Counted from the first letter of the stretch, positions 1 through 9,449 are shown. The stretch is 64,000 nucleotides of DNA from Solirubrobacter pauli (GCF_003633755.1 NZ_RBIL01000001.1:3209426-3273425), one strand, 5' to 3'. Numbers and translations are program-made. Notes: generated by a model not told the origin, from the letters alone.

Positions 1-1
1 C

Positions 2-94
2 GAGGCGTTCGATCCGCCCCGCTACCTGCAGCCCGGCGACACCGTCAGGTGCGAGATCGAGCAGCTAGGCGCGATCGAGCACCGCATCGCCTAG
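2..94 (+). CDS. C-terminal end of a fumarylacetoacetate hydrolase family protein (partial)
   Basis: Only the last 30 codons lie in the window; the 5' part is cut by the window edge. The frame reads FDPPRYLQPGDTVRCEIEQL and ends GAIEHRIA. This is the usual tail of the FAH fold, where a 'L.pGD.v..eIe.iG.l.n.v' pattern closes the protein. Family members hydrolyse or decarboxylate acylpyruvates and related 2-oxo acids; substrate cannot be told from this fragment. Its TAG stop directly abuts the stop codon of clpP on the other strand, so the two genes converge with no spacer. Confidence 0.6.
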   Translation, partial: EAFDPPRYLQPGDTVRCEIEQLGAIEHRIA

Positions 95-676
95 CTAGTG
101 CGTGTGGATCACGCGGTCGATCAGGCCGTACTCGGCGGCCTGATCGGCGGTGAAGAAGCGGTCCCGCTCCATGTCCCGGTGCACCTGCTCCTCGGACTGG
201 CCCGTGTGCTTCGCGTAGATCTCGTCGGTGCGCTTGCGCGTCTTGATGATCTCGCGCGCGTGGATCTCGATGTCCGTCGACTGGCCCTCGAAGCCGGCCG
301 ACGGCTGGTGGATCAGGATGCGCGAGTTCGGCAGCGCGAAGCGCTTGCCCTTGGCGCCGCCCGTCAGCAGCAGCGAGCCCATCGACATCGCGATCCCGAC
401 GCACATCGTCGCCACGTCGGGCTTGATGAAGTTCATCGTGTCGTAGATCGCCAGGCCCGCGTAGATCGACCCGCCGGGCGAGTTGATGTACAGCGAGATG
501 TCCTTGTCGGGGTCCTGGGACTCCAAGTGGAGCATCTGCGCGACGATCAGGTTGGCGATCTGGTCGTCGACGGGCTGGCCGAGGAAGATGATCCGCTCGT
601 TCAGCAGGCGCGAGAAGATGTCGAACTCGCGCTCGCCGCGGGCGGTGCGCTCGATGACCATGGGGACGAGAGGCAT
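95..676 (-). CDS. clpP: ATP-dependent Clp protease proteolytic subunit
   Basis: 193 aa, the normal length for ClpP, the barrel-shaped cytosolic serine protease that degrades substrates unfolded by ClpX or ClpC. The catalytic triad is visible: Ser98 in [10 protein letters not shown], His123 in RILIHQP and Asp172 in ERDRFF, with the family spacing of 25 and 49 residues. No propeptide is evident before MPLVPMVIE. The upstream response regulator gene ends 20 bp before this start on the same strand, so the two are probably co-transcribed. No clpX lies in the window. Many actinobacteria have two clpP genes in tandem; here only one is seen. Confidence 0.96.
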   Translation of the reverse strand: MPLVPMVIERTARGEREFDIFSRLLNERIIFLGQPVDDQIANLIVAQMLHLESQDPDKDISLYINSPGGSIYAGLAIYDTMNFIKPDVATMCVGIAMSMGSLLLTGGAKGKRFALPNSRILIHQPSAGFEGQSTDIEIHAREIIKTRKRTDEIYAKHTGQSEEQVHRDMERDRFFTADQAAEYGLIDRVIHTH

Positions 677-696
677 TACGTCCCCACGATAGACGT

Positions 697-1254
697 CTAG
701 GCGACCGTGGCGCGTGGCGGCCGGAGCCGCACGAGCAGGCGCTCGATCCGCCGCGCCAGTTTGCGCGGGTTCTGCCGCAGCGCGGCGGCCACGTCGGCGG
801 GCTCGGTGCGGTCCACGAGCATCGCCAGCAGCGCGAGGTCCTCCGGCTCCACGCGGTGGGCGACGGCGTCCAGCTGGGCGCGGTCCAGCGCCGGCAGCGC
901 GGTGCCGCCCCGGCCGACCGCACGCAGGGCCGCGTACAGCAGCTCGGCGTCCGCGTGCTTGGAGACCAGCCCGTCCGCGCCCGCGACGCGCGCGGTGACG
1001 TTGAGCGCCGGGTCGTCGACGCCGGCGTAGAGCACGACGCGCGGAGCGTGCTCGAGGGCGCGCAGGCGGCGCGTGAGCGCGAGTTCGCCGGCATCGAGGA
1101 GGACGACGTCCGGGCGCTGGCGCTCGACCAGCTCCAGGCCGTCCTTCGCTCCCACGGCCACACCGACCGGAACCAGGCCCGGCTCGGTGCGCAGCATCAT
1201 CGCGAGACCGGCGCGAACGGCCGGCTGCGGATCGATGACCACGATGCGCGTCAT
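697..1254 (-). CDS. NarL/FixJ-like response regulator with a degenerate output domain
   Basis: 185 aa from the MTRIVVID start (an in-frame ATG at 1266 adds four residues). The N-terminal part is a receiver domain: beta-1 acid Asp8, phospho-acceptor Asp54 in DVVLLDAGE and Lys99 in GLVSKHAD are all present, although the usual acidic pair is reduced to one Asp. The C-terminal 60 residues (about 125-180) look like a LuxR-type helical output domain ([20 protein letters not shown]) but lack the canonical GxSNKEIA core, so the DNA-binding role is less certain. There is no histidine kinase gene beside it. It is directly upstream of clpP. Confidence 0.75.
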   Translation of the reverse strand: MTRIVVIDPQPAVRAGLAMMLRTEPGLVPVGVAVGAKDGLELVERQRPDVVLLDAGELALTRRLRALEHAPRVVLYAGVDDPALNVTARVAGADGLVSKHADAELLYAALRAVGRGGTALPALDRAQLDAVAHRVEPEDLALLAMLVDRTEPADVAAALRQNPRKLARRIERLLVRLRPPRATVA

Positions 1255-1288
1255 GGCGGGGAGCATTTCTGAGTGCCCTGAACTCAGG

Positions 1289-2524
1289 CTAAAGGGAAAC
1301 TCGGAGCTTCGTGATCCGCAGCCCTTCGAGATCCTCCACGCGGAGGGCGACGCCGTCGACGTCGACCACGTCCCCAGGCCGAGGACGGCGCCCGAGCGCG
1401 TCGAACGCGAGCCCCGCGAGGGTCCGCGGACCCTCCTGCGGCAATTGCGTTCCTACGGTCTCATTGAAGTCATCGATGGTCATCGACCCGGCCACCTCGA
1501 CCGTCTTGTCGTCGATCCAGTCGAGCGCGTTGTTCGGGAGGTCGAACTCGTTCTCGATCTCGCCGACGATCTCCTCGAGCACGTCGTGCACGGTCACGAT
1601 CCCGGCGGTGCCGCCGTACTCGTCGACCACGACCGCCATCTGCTGGCGCCCCTCGCGCAGCTCGCGCAGGAGCGCGCCCAGGTCCTTGGTCACGGGCACG
1701 ATCGGCGGCTGGCGTGCGAGCGCGCCCACCAGCTCCCCGCGGGAGGCGACCAGGTCGCGGAAGTGGACGACGCCGACCAGGTGGTCCAGCGTCTCCCGGC
1801 CGACCGGATAGCGCGCGTGCCCGTGCTCGACGAGCGTCGCCAGCGCCTCCTCCCCGGTCAGCGACGCCTCGAGCCAGACGACGTCGGGCTCGGGCACCAT
1901 CACGTCCCGCACCTCGCGGGCGGCGAAGTCGAAGACGTTGTGCAGCAGCTCCTCCTGCGCGCGCGGGATCACGCCCTGGCCCTCGGCCTCGTCCACCAGC
2001 GCCCGCAGCTCCTCGGGGGAGGAGATCGAGTCGCCGGCCATCACCTCGGTGATCCCGAAGGGCCGCAGCAGCACGCCCGCCGAGCCCTGCAGGACCCACA
2101 CGACGGGCCGCAGGACCTTCGCGAGCAGCTCCACGGGCCGTGACACCAGGGACGCGAGCAGCTCCGCCTTCTCCAGCGTCAGCGCCTTCGGCACCAGCTC
2201 GCCGAGCACCACGCTCAGGTAGGTGACGAGCGCGAAGGCGATCAGGAACGCCAGCCACGAAGGCACACCGTCGCCGAGCACGTTCCGGATCGCCGTCTCG
2301 CCGACGATGCCGCTGAGCACGCCGATGGCCGTGATCCCGACCTGCACGGTGGAGATCACCCGCACCGGATCCTCCATCAGGCGCAGCGCCGCCTCGGCGC
2401 CGCGACCACCGCGTGCGCGCAGCGCTCCACGGCGCGCCGTGACGATCGAGTACTCGCCGATGACGAAGAAGGCGTTGCCGGCGATCAGCGCCAGCAAGGC
2501 GAGCATGCGAAGGAGATCGGCCAC
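1289..2524 (-). CDS. CNNM/CorC-type membrane protein with CBS pair (HlyC/CorC family)
   Basis: 411 aa integral membrane protein. The N-terminal ~190 residues form a DUF21 (CNNM) transmembrane domain beginning ADLLRMLALLALIAGNAFFV. Two CBS motifs follow (about 205-325, with YPVGRE and AVVVDEYGGTAGIVTVHDVL), then a CorC_HlyC domain from about residue 335 (VEVAGSMTIDDFNE). Family members are linked to Mg2+ or Co2+ efflux and the CBS pair senses nucleotides. 'Hemolysin' annotations for this family are historical. The gene is divergent from pgsA, with 35 bp between starts. Confidence 0.9.
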   Translation of the reverse strand: MADLLRMLALLALIAGNAFFVIGEYSIVTARRGALRARGGRGAEAALRLMEDPVRVISTVQVGITAIGVLSGIVGETAIRNVLGDGVPSWLAFLIAFALVTYLSVVLGELVPKALTLEKAELLASLVSRPVELLAKVLRPVVWVLQGSAGVLLRPFGITEVMAGDSISSPEELRALVDEAEGQGVIPRAQEELLHNVFDFAAREVRDVMVPEPDVVWLEASLTGEEALATLVEHGHARYPVGRETLDHLVGVVHFRDLVASRGELVGALARQPPIVPVTKDLGALLRELREGRQQMAVVVDEYGGTAGIVTVHDVLEEIVGEIENEFDLPNNALDWIDDKTVEVAGSMTIDDFNETVGTQLPQEGPRTLAGLAFDALGRRPRPGDVVDVDGVALRVEDLEGLRITKLRVSL

Positions 2525-2559
2525 GTCGAAGGGGTACCCAGGCTAACGTTCAACCCCGG

Positions 2560-3114
2560 GTGTTCGAGCTCAACCTGCCGAACGTCCTGACCCTGCTCCG
2601 GATCCTGCTCGTCCCCGTGCTCGTCGCGGCGCTCGTGCAGGAGGGGGGAGGGCTGGACGGAGTCGCCGCCGCGGTGTTCATCTTCGCGTCGTTCACGGAC
2701 GCCCTGGACGGCTGGATCGCGCGCCGTCAAAAGTCGGTGACGACGTTCGGGAAGCTGATGGACCCGCTCGCCGACAAGCTGCTCGTCACCGCCGCGCTCG
2801 TGAGCCTCGTCTCGCTCGACCGCGTGTCGGCCTGGGTGGCGATGGTGATCATCGCCCGTGAGTTCGCGGTCACCGGCCTGCGCCAGCTCGCGATGGAGCA
2901 CGGCGAGGTCATCCCCGCGAACCTGTGGGGGAAGATCAAGACGGCCTTCCAGGTCGCGATGGTGCTGGTGCTGATCCTCGTCGAGGGCTCGCCGCTGTGG
3001 GTCGACACGCTCGTGTGGGTGACGACGATCATCACCGTGATCAGCGGCGCGGACTACTTCTTCGGCTTCAGGTCACTCGTGCACGCCCGCCAGGCCCGTC
3101 GCGCTCCCAGCTGA
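2560..3114 (+). CDS. pgsA: CDP-diacylglycerol--glycerol-3-phosphate 3-phosphatidyltransferase
   Basis: 184 aa with GTG start. It makes phosphatidylglycerol phosphate from CDP-diacylglycerol and glycerol-3-phosphate in the cytoplasmic membrane. The CDP-alcohol phosphotransferase signature is complete: D47-x2-D50-G51-x2-A54-R55-x8-G64-x3-D68-x3-D72 in FTDALDGWIARR...FGKLMDPLADK. The N-terminal LPNVLTLLRILLVPVL is typical of PgsA, and four to six hydrophobic segments are seen. Its last 47 bp overlap, tail to tail, the end of the minus-strand gene at 3068-4186. Confidence 0.93.
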   Translation: MFELNLPNVLTLLRILLVPVLVAALVQEGGGLDGVAAAVFIFASFTDALDGWIARRQKSVTTFGKLMDPLADKLLVTAALVSLVSLDRVSAWVAMVIIAREFAVTGLRQLAMEHGEVIPANLWGKIKTAFQVAMVLVLILVEGSPLWVDTLVWVTTIITVISGADYFFGFRSLVHARQARRAPS

Positions 3115-4186
3115 CCTCCTCCTCCTTCCACGGCACGCCGTCGAGCCGCAGCGGGCCGACGTCCGCGAGCCCGGCGCCGGCCACGTCGCGGAAGAACGTG
3201 TCCAGCCAGGCGCACGCGCCGGTCGGCGCCCACACGCTCCACACGCGCGCGTAACGGTCGGCCCAGCCGAGCCGGCCGAGCACGTGCAGCACCCAGGAGG
3301 TCTCGACGTCGCTGCGCAGCGTCAGCGCGTCGACCGCCTGCGCGAGCCCCAGCCGCTCGCGCTCGCCGTAGTCCTCGAGCAGGAACGGGAGCGTGGCGGT
3401 CCAGCTGATGGTCGGCGCGTCGCGGAAGTAGCCGTCGTGCAGGAAGCGCGCCGCGACGGGCACCGCGAGCGACGGGCCGCCGAGCGATCGGACCATGCCC
3501 CAGTGCCAGACGGCCTGGTCCAGGCGGGGCGGCACCGCGGAGAAGCCGCCGCGCGCCACGACCGCGTCCAGCGCCGCCTCGCGCGCGGCGAACAGGGACA
3601 CCTGGTGGTGCTCGCCGAGCTCGATCGCGGGCGTGTACGGGTCGCCGGCACCGTCCCAGCGCGCCAGCTTGTCCTCCACGCCGCCGGCGGAACGCATCCA
3701 GCGCAGGTCCCGCAGCTTGAGCGCGAGCGGACCGGGGCCGTCCACGTAGAGGGCGAACCAGCGCGCGGCGTACATCTCCGCGAGCGCGCGCGAGTCGGTG
3801 GTCAGGCGCGGCGCGTGAGCGGCGAGCCAGCGCGCGAACGGCCGCTCCTCGAGGTTCCCGACCGCGCGGCCGCCGCGCAGCGGCACGCGCAGCCCACGGG
3901 CCGTCGGCGCGCCGTGCACCTGCACGCGGCCGCTGCCGTCATAGGACCAGTCCGCGCACAGGACGTCGCCGCGGACGCCCCGGCGCTCGGTCATCCGGCA
4001 CGCGTCGGTGAGCGCGTAGACGGTCTCCGTGAAGTCCGGGTCCCAGCGGTGCGTCAGGACCCGCGGGGTGACCTCCACGCCGTCGACGGAGACGCGTACG
4101 CGCGCCTGCGGGAACCCGGGCACGAGGCCCGGGTCGATCGCATAGCCGGGCCCGACGACGTCAGTGCGCGCCGTCGAGCCACTCAC
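3068..4186 (-). CDS. Hypothetical protein, no recognised domain
   Basis: 372 aa from a GTG at 4186 that overlaps the end of folE2 by 26 bp; the 3' end overlaps pgsA by 47 bp. The translation has normal amino-acid composition throughout (for example VWHWGMVRSLGGPSLAVPVA), with no signal peptide and no transmembrane segment. The middle, around residues 120-330, is rich in Trp and aromatic residues with helical character. I recognise no family or catalytic motif. Overlap with folE2 suggests co-transcription. A shorter start inside the first 25 codons is possible. The gene is judged real because its reading frame stays open and coding-like across both overlaps. Confidence 0.65.
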   Translation of the reverse strand: MSGSTARTDVVGPGYAIDPGLVPGFPQARVRVSVDGVEVTPRVLTHRWDPDFTETVYALTDACRMTERRGVRGDVLCADWSYDGSGRVQVHGAPTARGLRVPLRGGRAVGNLEERPFARWLAAHAPRLTTDSRALAEMYAARWFALYVDGPGPLALKLRDLRWMRSAGGVEDKLARWDGAGDPYTPAIELGEHHQVSLFAAREAALDAVVARGGFSAVPPRLDQAVWHWGMVRSLGGPSLAVPVAARFLHDGYFRDAPTISWTATLPFLLEDYGERERLGLAQAVDALTLRSDVETSWVLHVLGRLGWADRYARVWSVWAPTGACAWLDTFFRDVAGAGLADVGPLRLDGVPWKEEEVSWERDGPGGRARVT

Positions 4187-5144
4187 GGAGCGACACGTGA
4201 TGGGCCGAGTGGTCGCCCGTCGCGATCTCGCTGCGGATCCCGCCGAGCAGCCCGAAGCGCTCGGCCTGCACGTTGTGCTGGTGGATGGTCTCGAGGTTCT
4301 CCTGGCGCGCGGAGACGAAGTGGCGGTCGGAGAGGTCGCCGAAGCGGTCGACGACGCCCTTGATCATCTCGCGCACGCAGTCCTCGACGAAGCGCGGGCG
4401 GCGATGGGCCTTCTCGACCACGGCGCCCTCGTCGGTGCGCTTCATCAGCTCGTAGATCTCCGAGGACATCGAGTCCTCGACGATCTGGACGAGCTCGGTC
4501 GCGTCGATGTCGGTCTGGCAGTCCTCGGGGCAGCCGATGTGGAGCGTGCCGAGGCCGCGCTGGTTGTGCGTGGCCACGGGGACGGCCTCGAAGATGCGGC
4601 GGATCTCGTCCTCGGAGAAGCCGTCCTCGACGAGGCGCTCGTGCGAGCGCGCCTGCACGAGTATCTGGGCGCACGGGCACGCGGTCATGCCCTGGGCGCG
4701 GACGCCGATCAGCCGGCGCGTGCCGGCCTCGCTGGCGACGGCGGCGCCGAGGAGCGAGTAGATCTCCTGCGTCTTGATGCCGGAGACGGGGGCGGACTTG
4801 TGCTCCGGGTAGCGGGCCTCGATGTGGACCTCGGCGCGGCGCGCGCCCTGGCGGTCACGCACCTGCTCGGCGATGTGCGCGGCCAGCGTCTCGGCGCGGA
4901 ACGCCGACTCGCCGAGCACGACCTCGCCGATCGCGTCGTTGACCACTTCCTCGAACCGGCTCATGTGGGCGCCCTTCTGGCGCGGGCCGAGGTCGACGAA
5001 GCAGTCGAGGCGGGCGGAGAACAGCTGCTCGGAGCCGTTCGCACGGATGCGGATGACCTTCTCGACGTTGGTCACGCCCACCCGCGAGAGCGACAACGAC
5101 AGCGAGGGAACGGTGCTCTGGACGTCCTCGAAGGGCAGAGTCAT
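4161..5144 (-). CDS. folE2: GTP cyclohydrolase I type 2 (FolE2/MptA family)
   Basis: 327 aa. It converts GTP to 7,8-dihydroneopterin triphosphate for folate-type cofactors. The start MTLPFEDVQST is chosen because it matches the family N-terminus (an in-frame ATG 57 bp upstream would add an unrelated extension). The metal-binding CPC motif is in MTACPCAQILV. The family's conserved 'SSEIYELMKRTDE' and 'FVEDCVREM' segments follow. FolE2 enzymes use varied metals and are often induced under zinc limitation in organisms that also have FolE; no Zur site was found here. A TAGGCT element lies 8 nt before the ATG, so the transcript may be leaderless. The gene diverges from rpoD. Confidence 0.93.
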   Translation of the reverse strand: MTLPFEDVQSTVPSLSLSLSRVGVTNVEKVIRIRANGSEQLFSARLDCFVDLGPRQKGAHMSRFEEVVNDAIGEVVLGESAFRAETLAAHIAEQVRDRQGARRAEVHIEARYPEHKSAPVSGIKTQEIYSLLGAAVASEAGTRRLIGVRAQGMTACPCAQILVQARSHERLVEDGFSEDEIRRIFEAVPVATHNQRGLGTLHIGCPEDCQTDIDATELVQIVEDSMSSEIYELMKRTDEGAVVEKAHRRPRFVEDCVREMIKGVVDRFGDLSDRHFVSARQENLETIHQHNVQAERFGLLGGIRSEIATGDHSAHHVSLREWLDGAH

Positions 5145-5385
5145 GACAACCAAGCCTAGGGGACGGGGGGAACCTGGACGAATGGACCAAGGTTTTCCCA
5201 AAGACAGACCACGTATCCCGTGCTACAAAGCCGGAAGGCACACACGAGTTCCCTCCGTTCACGGGGGCCAAACCAAAAACTCGACGCCCGCTGCGACGAC
5301 TTGTCGCAAAACAGACGGATAGGCACGGATGGGAGCGACTCCGGGGGCGGGGCTCGCTCAAGTTACGTCCCGAAGGATTTGAGGG

Positions 5386-6513
5386 TTGGGCACCAAGACC
5401 GAAGCACTGTTGGCGGATGAGGCCTCGATCACGGAGATCGACGAGCTGAAGCCGCTCATCGCCGAAGGCCAGGATCGGGGGACCCTGACCGTCGAGCAGA
5501 TCGCCACCTCGCTGGAAGAGGTGGAGGTCACCAAGGAGCAGATCGCGGAGCTTCACGCGTACCTGCTGGACCAGGGGATCGAGATCGTCACGGCCGAAGG
5601 CAAGCCGGTGACCAACTCGGAGCCCGAGGCGCGTTCGGCGAAGGACTCGCCTGACGCCAAGAAGCCGGAGATCGACCTGACGGTCGAGCCCAGCCTGGAT
5701 TCGCTGCGGCTCTACCTGCGCTCGATCGGCAAGGTGCAGCTGCTCACGGCCGACCGCGAGGTCGAGCTGGCGCGGCGCATCGAGCGCGGCGACCTCGTCG
5801 CCAAGCAGGAGATGGTCGAGGCCAACCTGCGCCTCGTCGTCTCGATCGCCAAGGGTTACCTCGGCCGCGGCCTGTCGTTCCTGGACCTGATCCAGGAGGG
5901 CTCGCTCGGCCTCATCCGCGCGGTGGAGAAGTTCGACTACCGGCGCGGGTACAAGTTCTCGACCTACGCCACCTGGTGGATCCGCCAGGCCGTCACGCGC
6001 GCGATCGCGGACAAGGGCCGGACGATCCGCATCCCGGTCCACATGGTCGAGAAGCTCAACAAGGTGGTGCACGTCGAGCGCCAGCTCGTCCAGCAGCTCG
6101 GTCGCGAGCCGCTGCCCGAGGAGATCGCCGCCGAGCTGGAGTGCTCGGTGCGCGAGGTGCGCGACATCCTGCGCATGGCGCAGCAGCCGGTGTCCCTCGA
6201 GAAGCCGATCGGCGAGGAAGAGGAGTCCGAGCTGGGCGACTTCGTCGAGGACGAGGCCGCCGAGTCCCCCTTCGAGGTCGCCTCGGAGAACCTCCGCAAG
6301 GAGAACGTGCGGCGGGCGCTGGACGCGCTGCCGCAGCGTGAACGCGAGGTCATCGAGATGCGCTTCGGCCTCACCGGCGCGCGTCCGTACACGCTGGAGG
6401 AGGTCGGGCGGGCGTTCAACGTCACGCGCGAGCGCATCCGCCAGATCGAGAACCACACGCTCAAGAAGTTGGAGTCGCTGCCCGAGGCGCAGCGCCTCCG
6501 CGACGCAACCTAG
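5386..6513 (+). CDS. rpoD: Primary (group 1) RNA polymerase sigma factor
   Basis: 375 aa with TTG start; AAGGA lies 9 nt upstream. The N-terminal 85 residues are a short region 1.1 ([20 protein letters not shown]). Region 1.2 is at about 100-130 ([16 protein letters not shown]), then region 2 with the -10 recognition helix [20 protein letters not shown], region 3 from about 215, and region 4.2 helix-turn-helix [20 protein letters not shown]. Length and the complete region 2 fit a housekeeping SigA. Its stop overlaps the ParA-type gene's stop by 4 bp in a convergent arrangement. The 241-bp upstream gap (5145-5385) must hold its promoter and that of folE2; no clean hexamer pair was identified. 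Confidence 0.95.
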   Translation: MGTKTEALLADEASITEIDELKPLIAEGQDRGTLTVEQIATSLEEVEVTKEQIAELHAYLLDQGIEIVTAEGKPVTNSEPEARSAKDSPDAKKPEIDLTVEPSLDSLRLYLRSIGKVQLLTADREVELARRIERGDLVAKQEMVEANLRLVVSIAKGYLGRGLSFLDLIQEGSLGLIRAVEKFDYRRGYKFSTYATWWIRQAVTRAIADKGRTIRIPVHMVEKLNKVVHVERQLVQQLGREPLPEEIAAELECSVREVRDILRMAQQPVSLEKPIGEEEESELGDFVEDEAAESPFEVASENLRKENVRRALDALPQREREVIEMRFGLTGARPYTLEEVGRAFNVTRERIRQIENHTLKKLESLPEAQRLRDAT

Positions 6514-7235
6514 GACGCCAATCGCGCGCGGATCTCGTTCCAGAGATCCGCGTACGCGAGCGCCGCGCGGCTGCGCGGAGCGAAGTCCACGAGCGCCGCG
6601 CGCTCCGCGCCCATCCGCTCGACGTCGGCACTCGTCGGGATCACGGTCTCGAGCACGTCGTGCTCGCGGCCCAGCTCCTCCATCAGCTCCCGGTGCAGCT
6701 TCTTGCGCCGGTCGGCCATCGAGAAGAACCCGAGCACCTTCGGCCCGCCGCTGAGCACCTCGTGCAGCTGGTCGAGCGTCCGGCTCGAGAGCGTGGCGGG
6801 GATGATCGGCACGAGCAGCGCGTCGGCGGCCTCGAAGACGTTCTCGGAGACGAGGCTGATGCTCGGCGGGCAGTCCAGGAAGACGTACTCGTACTCGCCC
6901 AGGGGCTTGATCACCCGGTTCAGGCGGTTGGTCTTCGCGCCGTCCAGCGCCAGGTCCATGTGCCGGTAGGAGAAGTCGGCCGGCAGCAGGTCCAGGCCGT
7001 CCGTGTCGGTCCCCTTGATCTGGCCGTCCACGTCGGTCTTGCCGCGCACGAGCTTGGCGCCGCCGCCCTTGATCTTGGGCTTGACGCGGAACAGGTACGT
7101 GCTCGCGCCCTGCGGATCCAGGTCCCAGAGCAGCGTCTGCGCGCCATCGTGCGCCGCGAGCGTGGCCAGGTTGACCGCCGCGGACGTCTTGCCGACGCCG
7201 CCCTTGATGTTGTACGTGGCCAGAACGCGGCTCAT
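6510..7235 (-). CDS. ParA/MinD-type partitioning ATPase
   Basis: 241 aa. It has a deviant Walker A motif [10 protein letters not shown] with both lysines (Lys11 signature and Lys16), a Walker A' at [11 protein letters not shown] and Walker B at YVFLDCPPS. This is a complete dimerising ParA fold without an N-terminal DNA-binding extension. No parB or parS-like gene is beside it, so it is not a chromosomal parAB. The ATG overlaps the stop of the upstream CYTH-CHAD gene (ATGA), indicating translational coupling. CHAD proteins are known to associate with polyphosphate granules, so I infer that this ATPase positions a CHAD-bound cargo; this is untested. Confidence 0.88.
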   Translation of the reverse strand: MSRVLATYNIKGGVGKTSAAVNLATLAAHDGAQTLLWDLDPQGASTYLFRVKPKIKGGGAKLVRGKTDVDGQIKGTDTDGLDLLPADFSYRHMDLALDGAKTNRLNRVIKPLGEYEYVFLDCPPSISLVSENVFEAADALLVPIIPATLSSRTLDQLHEVLSGGPKVLGFFSMADRRKKLHRELMEELGREHDVLETVIPTSADVERMGAERAALVDFAPRSRAALAYADLWNEIRARLAS

Positions 7236-8710
7236 CCGAAGTGCTCCTTGACGATGGCGCGCTGAGCTTTGGACGCGAACGCCTCGAAGCGCTCGGCGAA
7301 CTCGGCGCGGGCGGCGAGCTCCTCCTGCATGAAGCGCTCGACGAGCACGCCCATGGCCATGACGGTGTGCGGGGAGTCCTGCAGCGCGGGCGCGAGCTCG
7401 CGCAGCGCGTTGGCCTGCACCTCGCGGTCCTGGAACCGGCCGAGCTGGTCCTGCAGGCCCTTCAACGTCTTCACGAACGGCTTGACGACCTCGGTCGGGT
7501 AGAGGCTGGCGAAGAACTCGAGCAGGTAGCGCAGCTCCTTGCCGACCTTGCGCAGCTCGTGCAGGTCCTCGGCGGGCGAGTCGTCGTCGATCGCCGACCC
7601 CAGCTTGACCATCTTCCGGTAGACCTGCGTGATCCGGTGCGAGGCGAGGCTTCCCACGGTGCGGTCGGACGGCCGGCGGTCGGTGACGAACCGCTCCCAG
7701 TCGCTCAGGGCGCCCGCGGTGCGCTCGGCTCGCAGCGCGCGCCGCGTGGCGGTCAACGCGCGGGCGCGACGGCGCTCGATCACGGTGCGCAGCGGCTCGA
7801 GGTCGGCCTGCATCTTCTCGGGCAGCGACGCCTTGAGGTCGTCGAAGTCGAGCAGGTAGACGTCCAGGTCGCGCAGGTCGCCGGTGACGCCCTGGATGCG
7901 CTTGAACTCGTCGCGGAAGTGCTGCAGCCGCTCCGGGTAGACGGTCTTGAACTGGCGCTGCAGGCTGCGCGTGCGGCGGACGGCGACGCGCAGGTCGTGC
8001 AGGAACTCGGAGTCGACGTCGTCCAGCGTGCCCGGGAAGTTGTCGCGGATGACCTCGACGAGGCGGGTGAACACGCGCGCGGCGGCGACGTTCGCGGGCT
8101 CGTCGGGGTCCAGCGCGAGGCTGAGCTTGGCGCTCGTCCCGGCCGGCTGCCCGCCCGCGGCGGCGATCGCCTCGTCGACGAGCGGGACCGTGGCCTCGGG
8201 GAGCGCGAGCTTCTCGACCAGCGTCGTCTGCACGCGCTCGAGGGCCGACTCATAGCCGCGGATCGCGGTCGCGGTCACCCGTCCGCGCGTGCCGTCGTCG
8301 GTGACGCTGAGCGTGAGCCGGGCGACGGTCTTCGTGTCCTCGTTGAGCAGCGCGAGCGGCAGCTCGTGGGTGCGCAGCCGGGCGACCGGCAACAGCGCGC
8401 GCATCTCGATCTCGGGCGCGAGCCACTTCGCCAACGCCGCCGGCAGGTCGCGGTCGAACAGCCGCTTCGGCGCGGCGCCGACCGTGGCGGACGCCACCTC
8501 GTCGCCCGTCTCGCGGACGCTCAGGGCGAGCGCCGTGCCCGTGTGCTGGAGCGTGAGCCCCGCCCCGTGGAGGCGACCGTCGAAGGTGTCGTAGAACGTC
8601 GTCGTGCGGCGCGTCGCCCGGCCAGCGCGCAGCGGCAGGTGGTCGGTCAGCGCGGAACGGGCCGACGAGAGGTCGGCCCCTTCCGGTAACACGTGCGTTA
8701 CAACCGGCAT
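7232..8710 (-). CDS. CYTH and CHAD domain protein
   Basis: 492 aa from the ATG of MPVVTHVLPEG (an upstream ATG would add 15 residues). Residues 1-195 are a CYTH-like domain (TTTFYDTFDGRLHGAGLTLQ), but the N-terminal ExExK substrate motif is not present, so triphosphatase activity is doubtful. Residues about 205-485 form a CHAD domain of helical repeats with the conserved basic and His residues (EFLHDLRVAVRRTRSLQRQF; DLHELRKVGKELRYLLEFF). CHAD domains bind polyphosphate and locate to polyphosphate granules in other bacteria. It is translationally coupled to the downstream ParA-type gene. Confidence 0.9.
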   Translation of the reverse strand: MPVVTHVLPEGADLSSARSALTDHLPLRAGRATRRTTTFYDTFDGRLHGAGLTLQHTGTALALSVRETGDEVASATVGAAPKRLFDRDLPAALAKWLAPEIEMRALLPVARLRTHELPLALLNEDTKTVARLTLSVTDDGTRGRVTATAIRGYESALERVQTTLVEKLALPEATVPLVDEAIAAAGGQPAGTSAKLSLALDPDEPANVAAARVFTRLVEVIRDNFPGTLDDVDSEFLHDLRVAVRRTRSLQRQFKTVYPERLQHFRDEFKRIQGVTGDLRDLDVYLLDFDDLKASLPEKMQADLEPLRTVIERRRARALTATRRALRAERTAGALSDWERFVTDRRPSDRTVGSLASHRITQVYRKMVKLGSAIDDDSPAEDLHELRKVGKELRYLLEFFASLYPTEVVKPFVKTLKGLQDQLGRFQDREVQANALRELAPALQDSPHTVMAMGVLVERFMQEELAARAEFAERFEAFASKAQRAIVKEHFG

Positions 8711-8789
8711 CCGCGACGAGTGTCGCAGACCGAGCGTTAACAATTGGCTCTGCAAGGCGAGATTCGCCCCGCAGAGGATCCTGACTGGG

Positions 8790-9449
8790 TCAGGCGCGCG
8801 CCCGCGGATCGACGAGCACGTCGTCGACGCGGACCACCGACCCGGGCTTGGCGTCCTTCACGTGCAGGCGGATGGCGACGAGGCGCCAACCGCCGCCCTT
8901 CTTGAGGCCGTGCAGCGGCTCGAGCTTGATCCGGTCGGTCAGCTCCCAGCGGCCCTGGTACTTGGCCTTTAGGTCCTTGGCCTTGCGGACGTTCTTGTCG
9001 GCGAGGCCGGGGTAGAGCACCTCCACGCGCACCTCGGCCTCGGCCTTCTCGGTGGCCTGGGCGAGCAGGAAGCGGAAGTGCGGATAGCGCTCGTCCACGC
9101 AGAACGTCGGGCTGGTCGCGGTCGAGCCGACCGGGAGGTCGAGCGCCGAGTCGCTGTTCCCGGTCACGGTCCGGTCGCCGGGCGTGGCGACGACCGAGGC
9201 ACCGCCCTCGAGCTGCCAGCCGGCGGCGCCGGTCTCGAACGTCCCGCCGGGAGCGGGGGCGTAGAAGTCGTCGTCCTTGAACGCCGACAGCAGCGGCGAG
9301 GTGTCCGGATCGGCGCAGCTCTCGGCCGAGGCGGCCGTCCACGAGGGCGCGATCTGGTCCGTCGTGTACTCGTCGTCGGCAAGGGCCGGCGACGCGGTGC
9401 AAGCGAGCGCGGCGCCGGTGACGGCCGCGCACTTCAGCAGGGTCTTCAT
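8790..9449 (-). CDS. Secreted hypothetical protein
   Basis: 219 aa. The start MKTLLKCAAVTGAALACTAS is preceded by an AAAGGA ribosome-binding site. The signal peptide is clear and ends near SPALA-DDEY. The mature part contains two Cys residues (SCADPD and FCVDERY) that could form a disulfide, and a beta-rich pattern with paired basic segments (VRKAKDLKAKYQGRWELTDR). It resembles a carbohydrate-binding or jelly-roll module attached to nothing else, but no family is recognised. It is divergent from the HD-GYP gene. Confidence 0.75.
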   Translation of the reverse strand: MKTLLKCAAVTGAALACTASPALADDEYTTDQIAPSWTAASAESCADPDTSPLLSAFKDDDFYAPAPGGTFETGAAGWQLEGGASVVATPGDRTVTGNSDSALDLPVGSTATSPTFCVDERYPHFRFLLAQATEKAEAEVRVEVLYPGLADKNVRKAKDLKAKYQGRWELTDRIKLEPLHGLKKGGGWRLVAIRLHVKDAKPGSVVRVDDVLVDPRARA

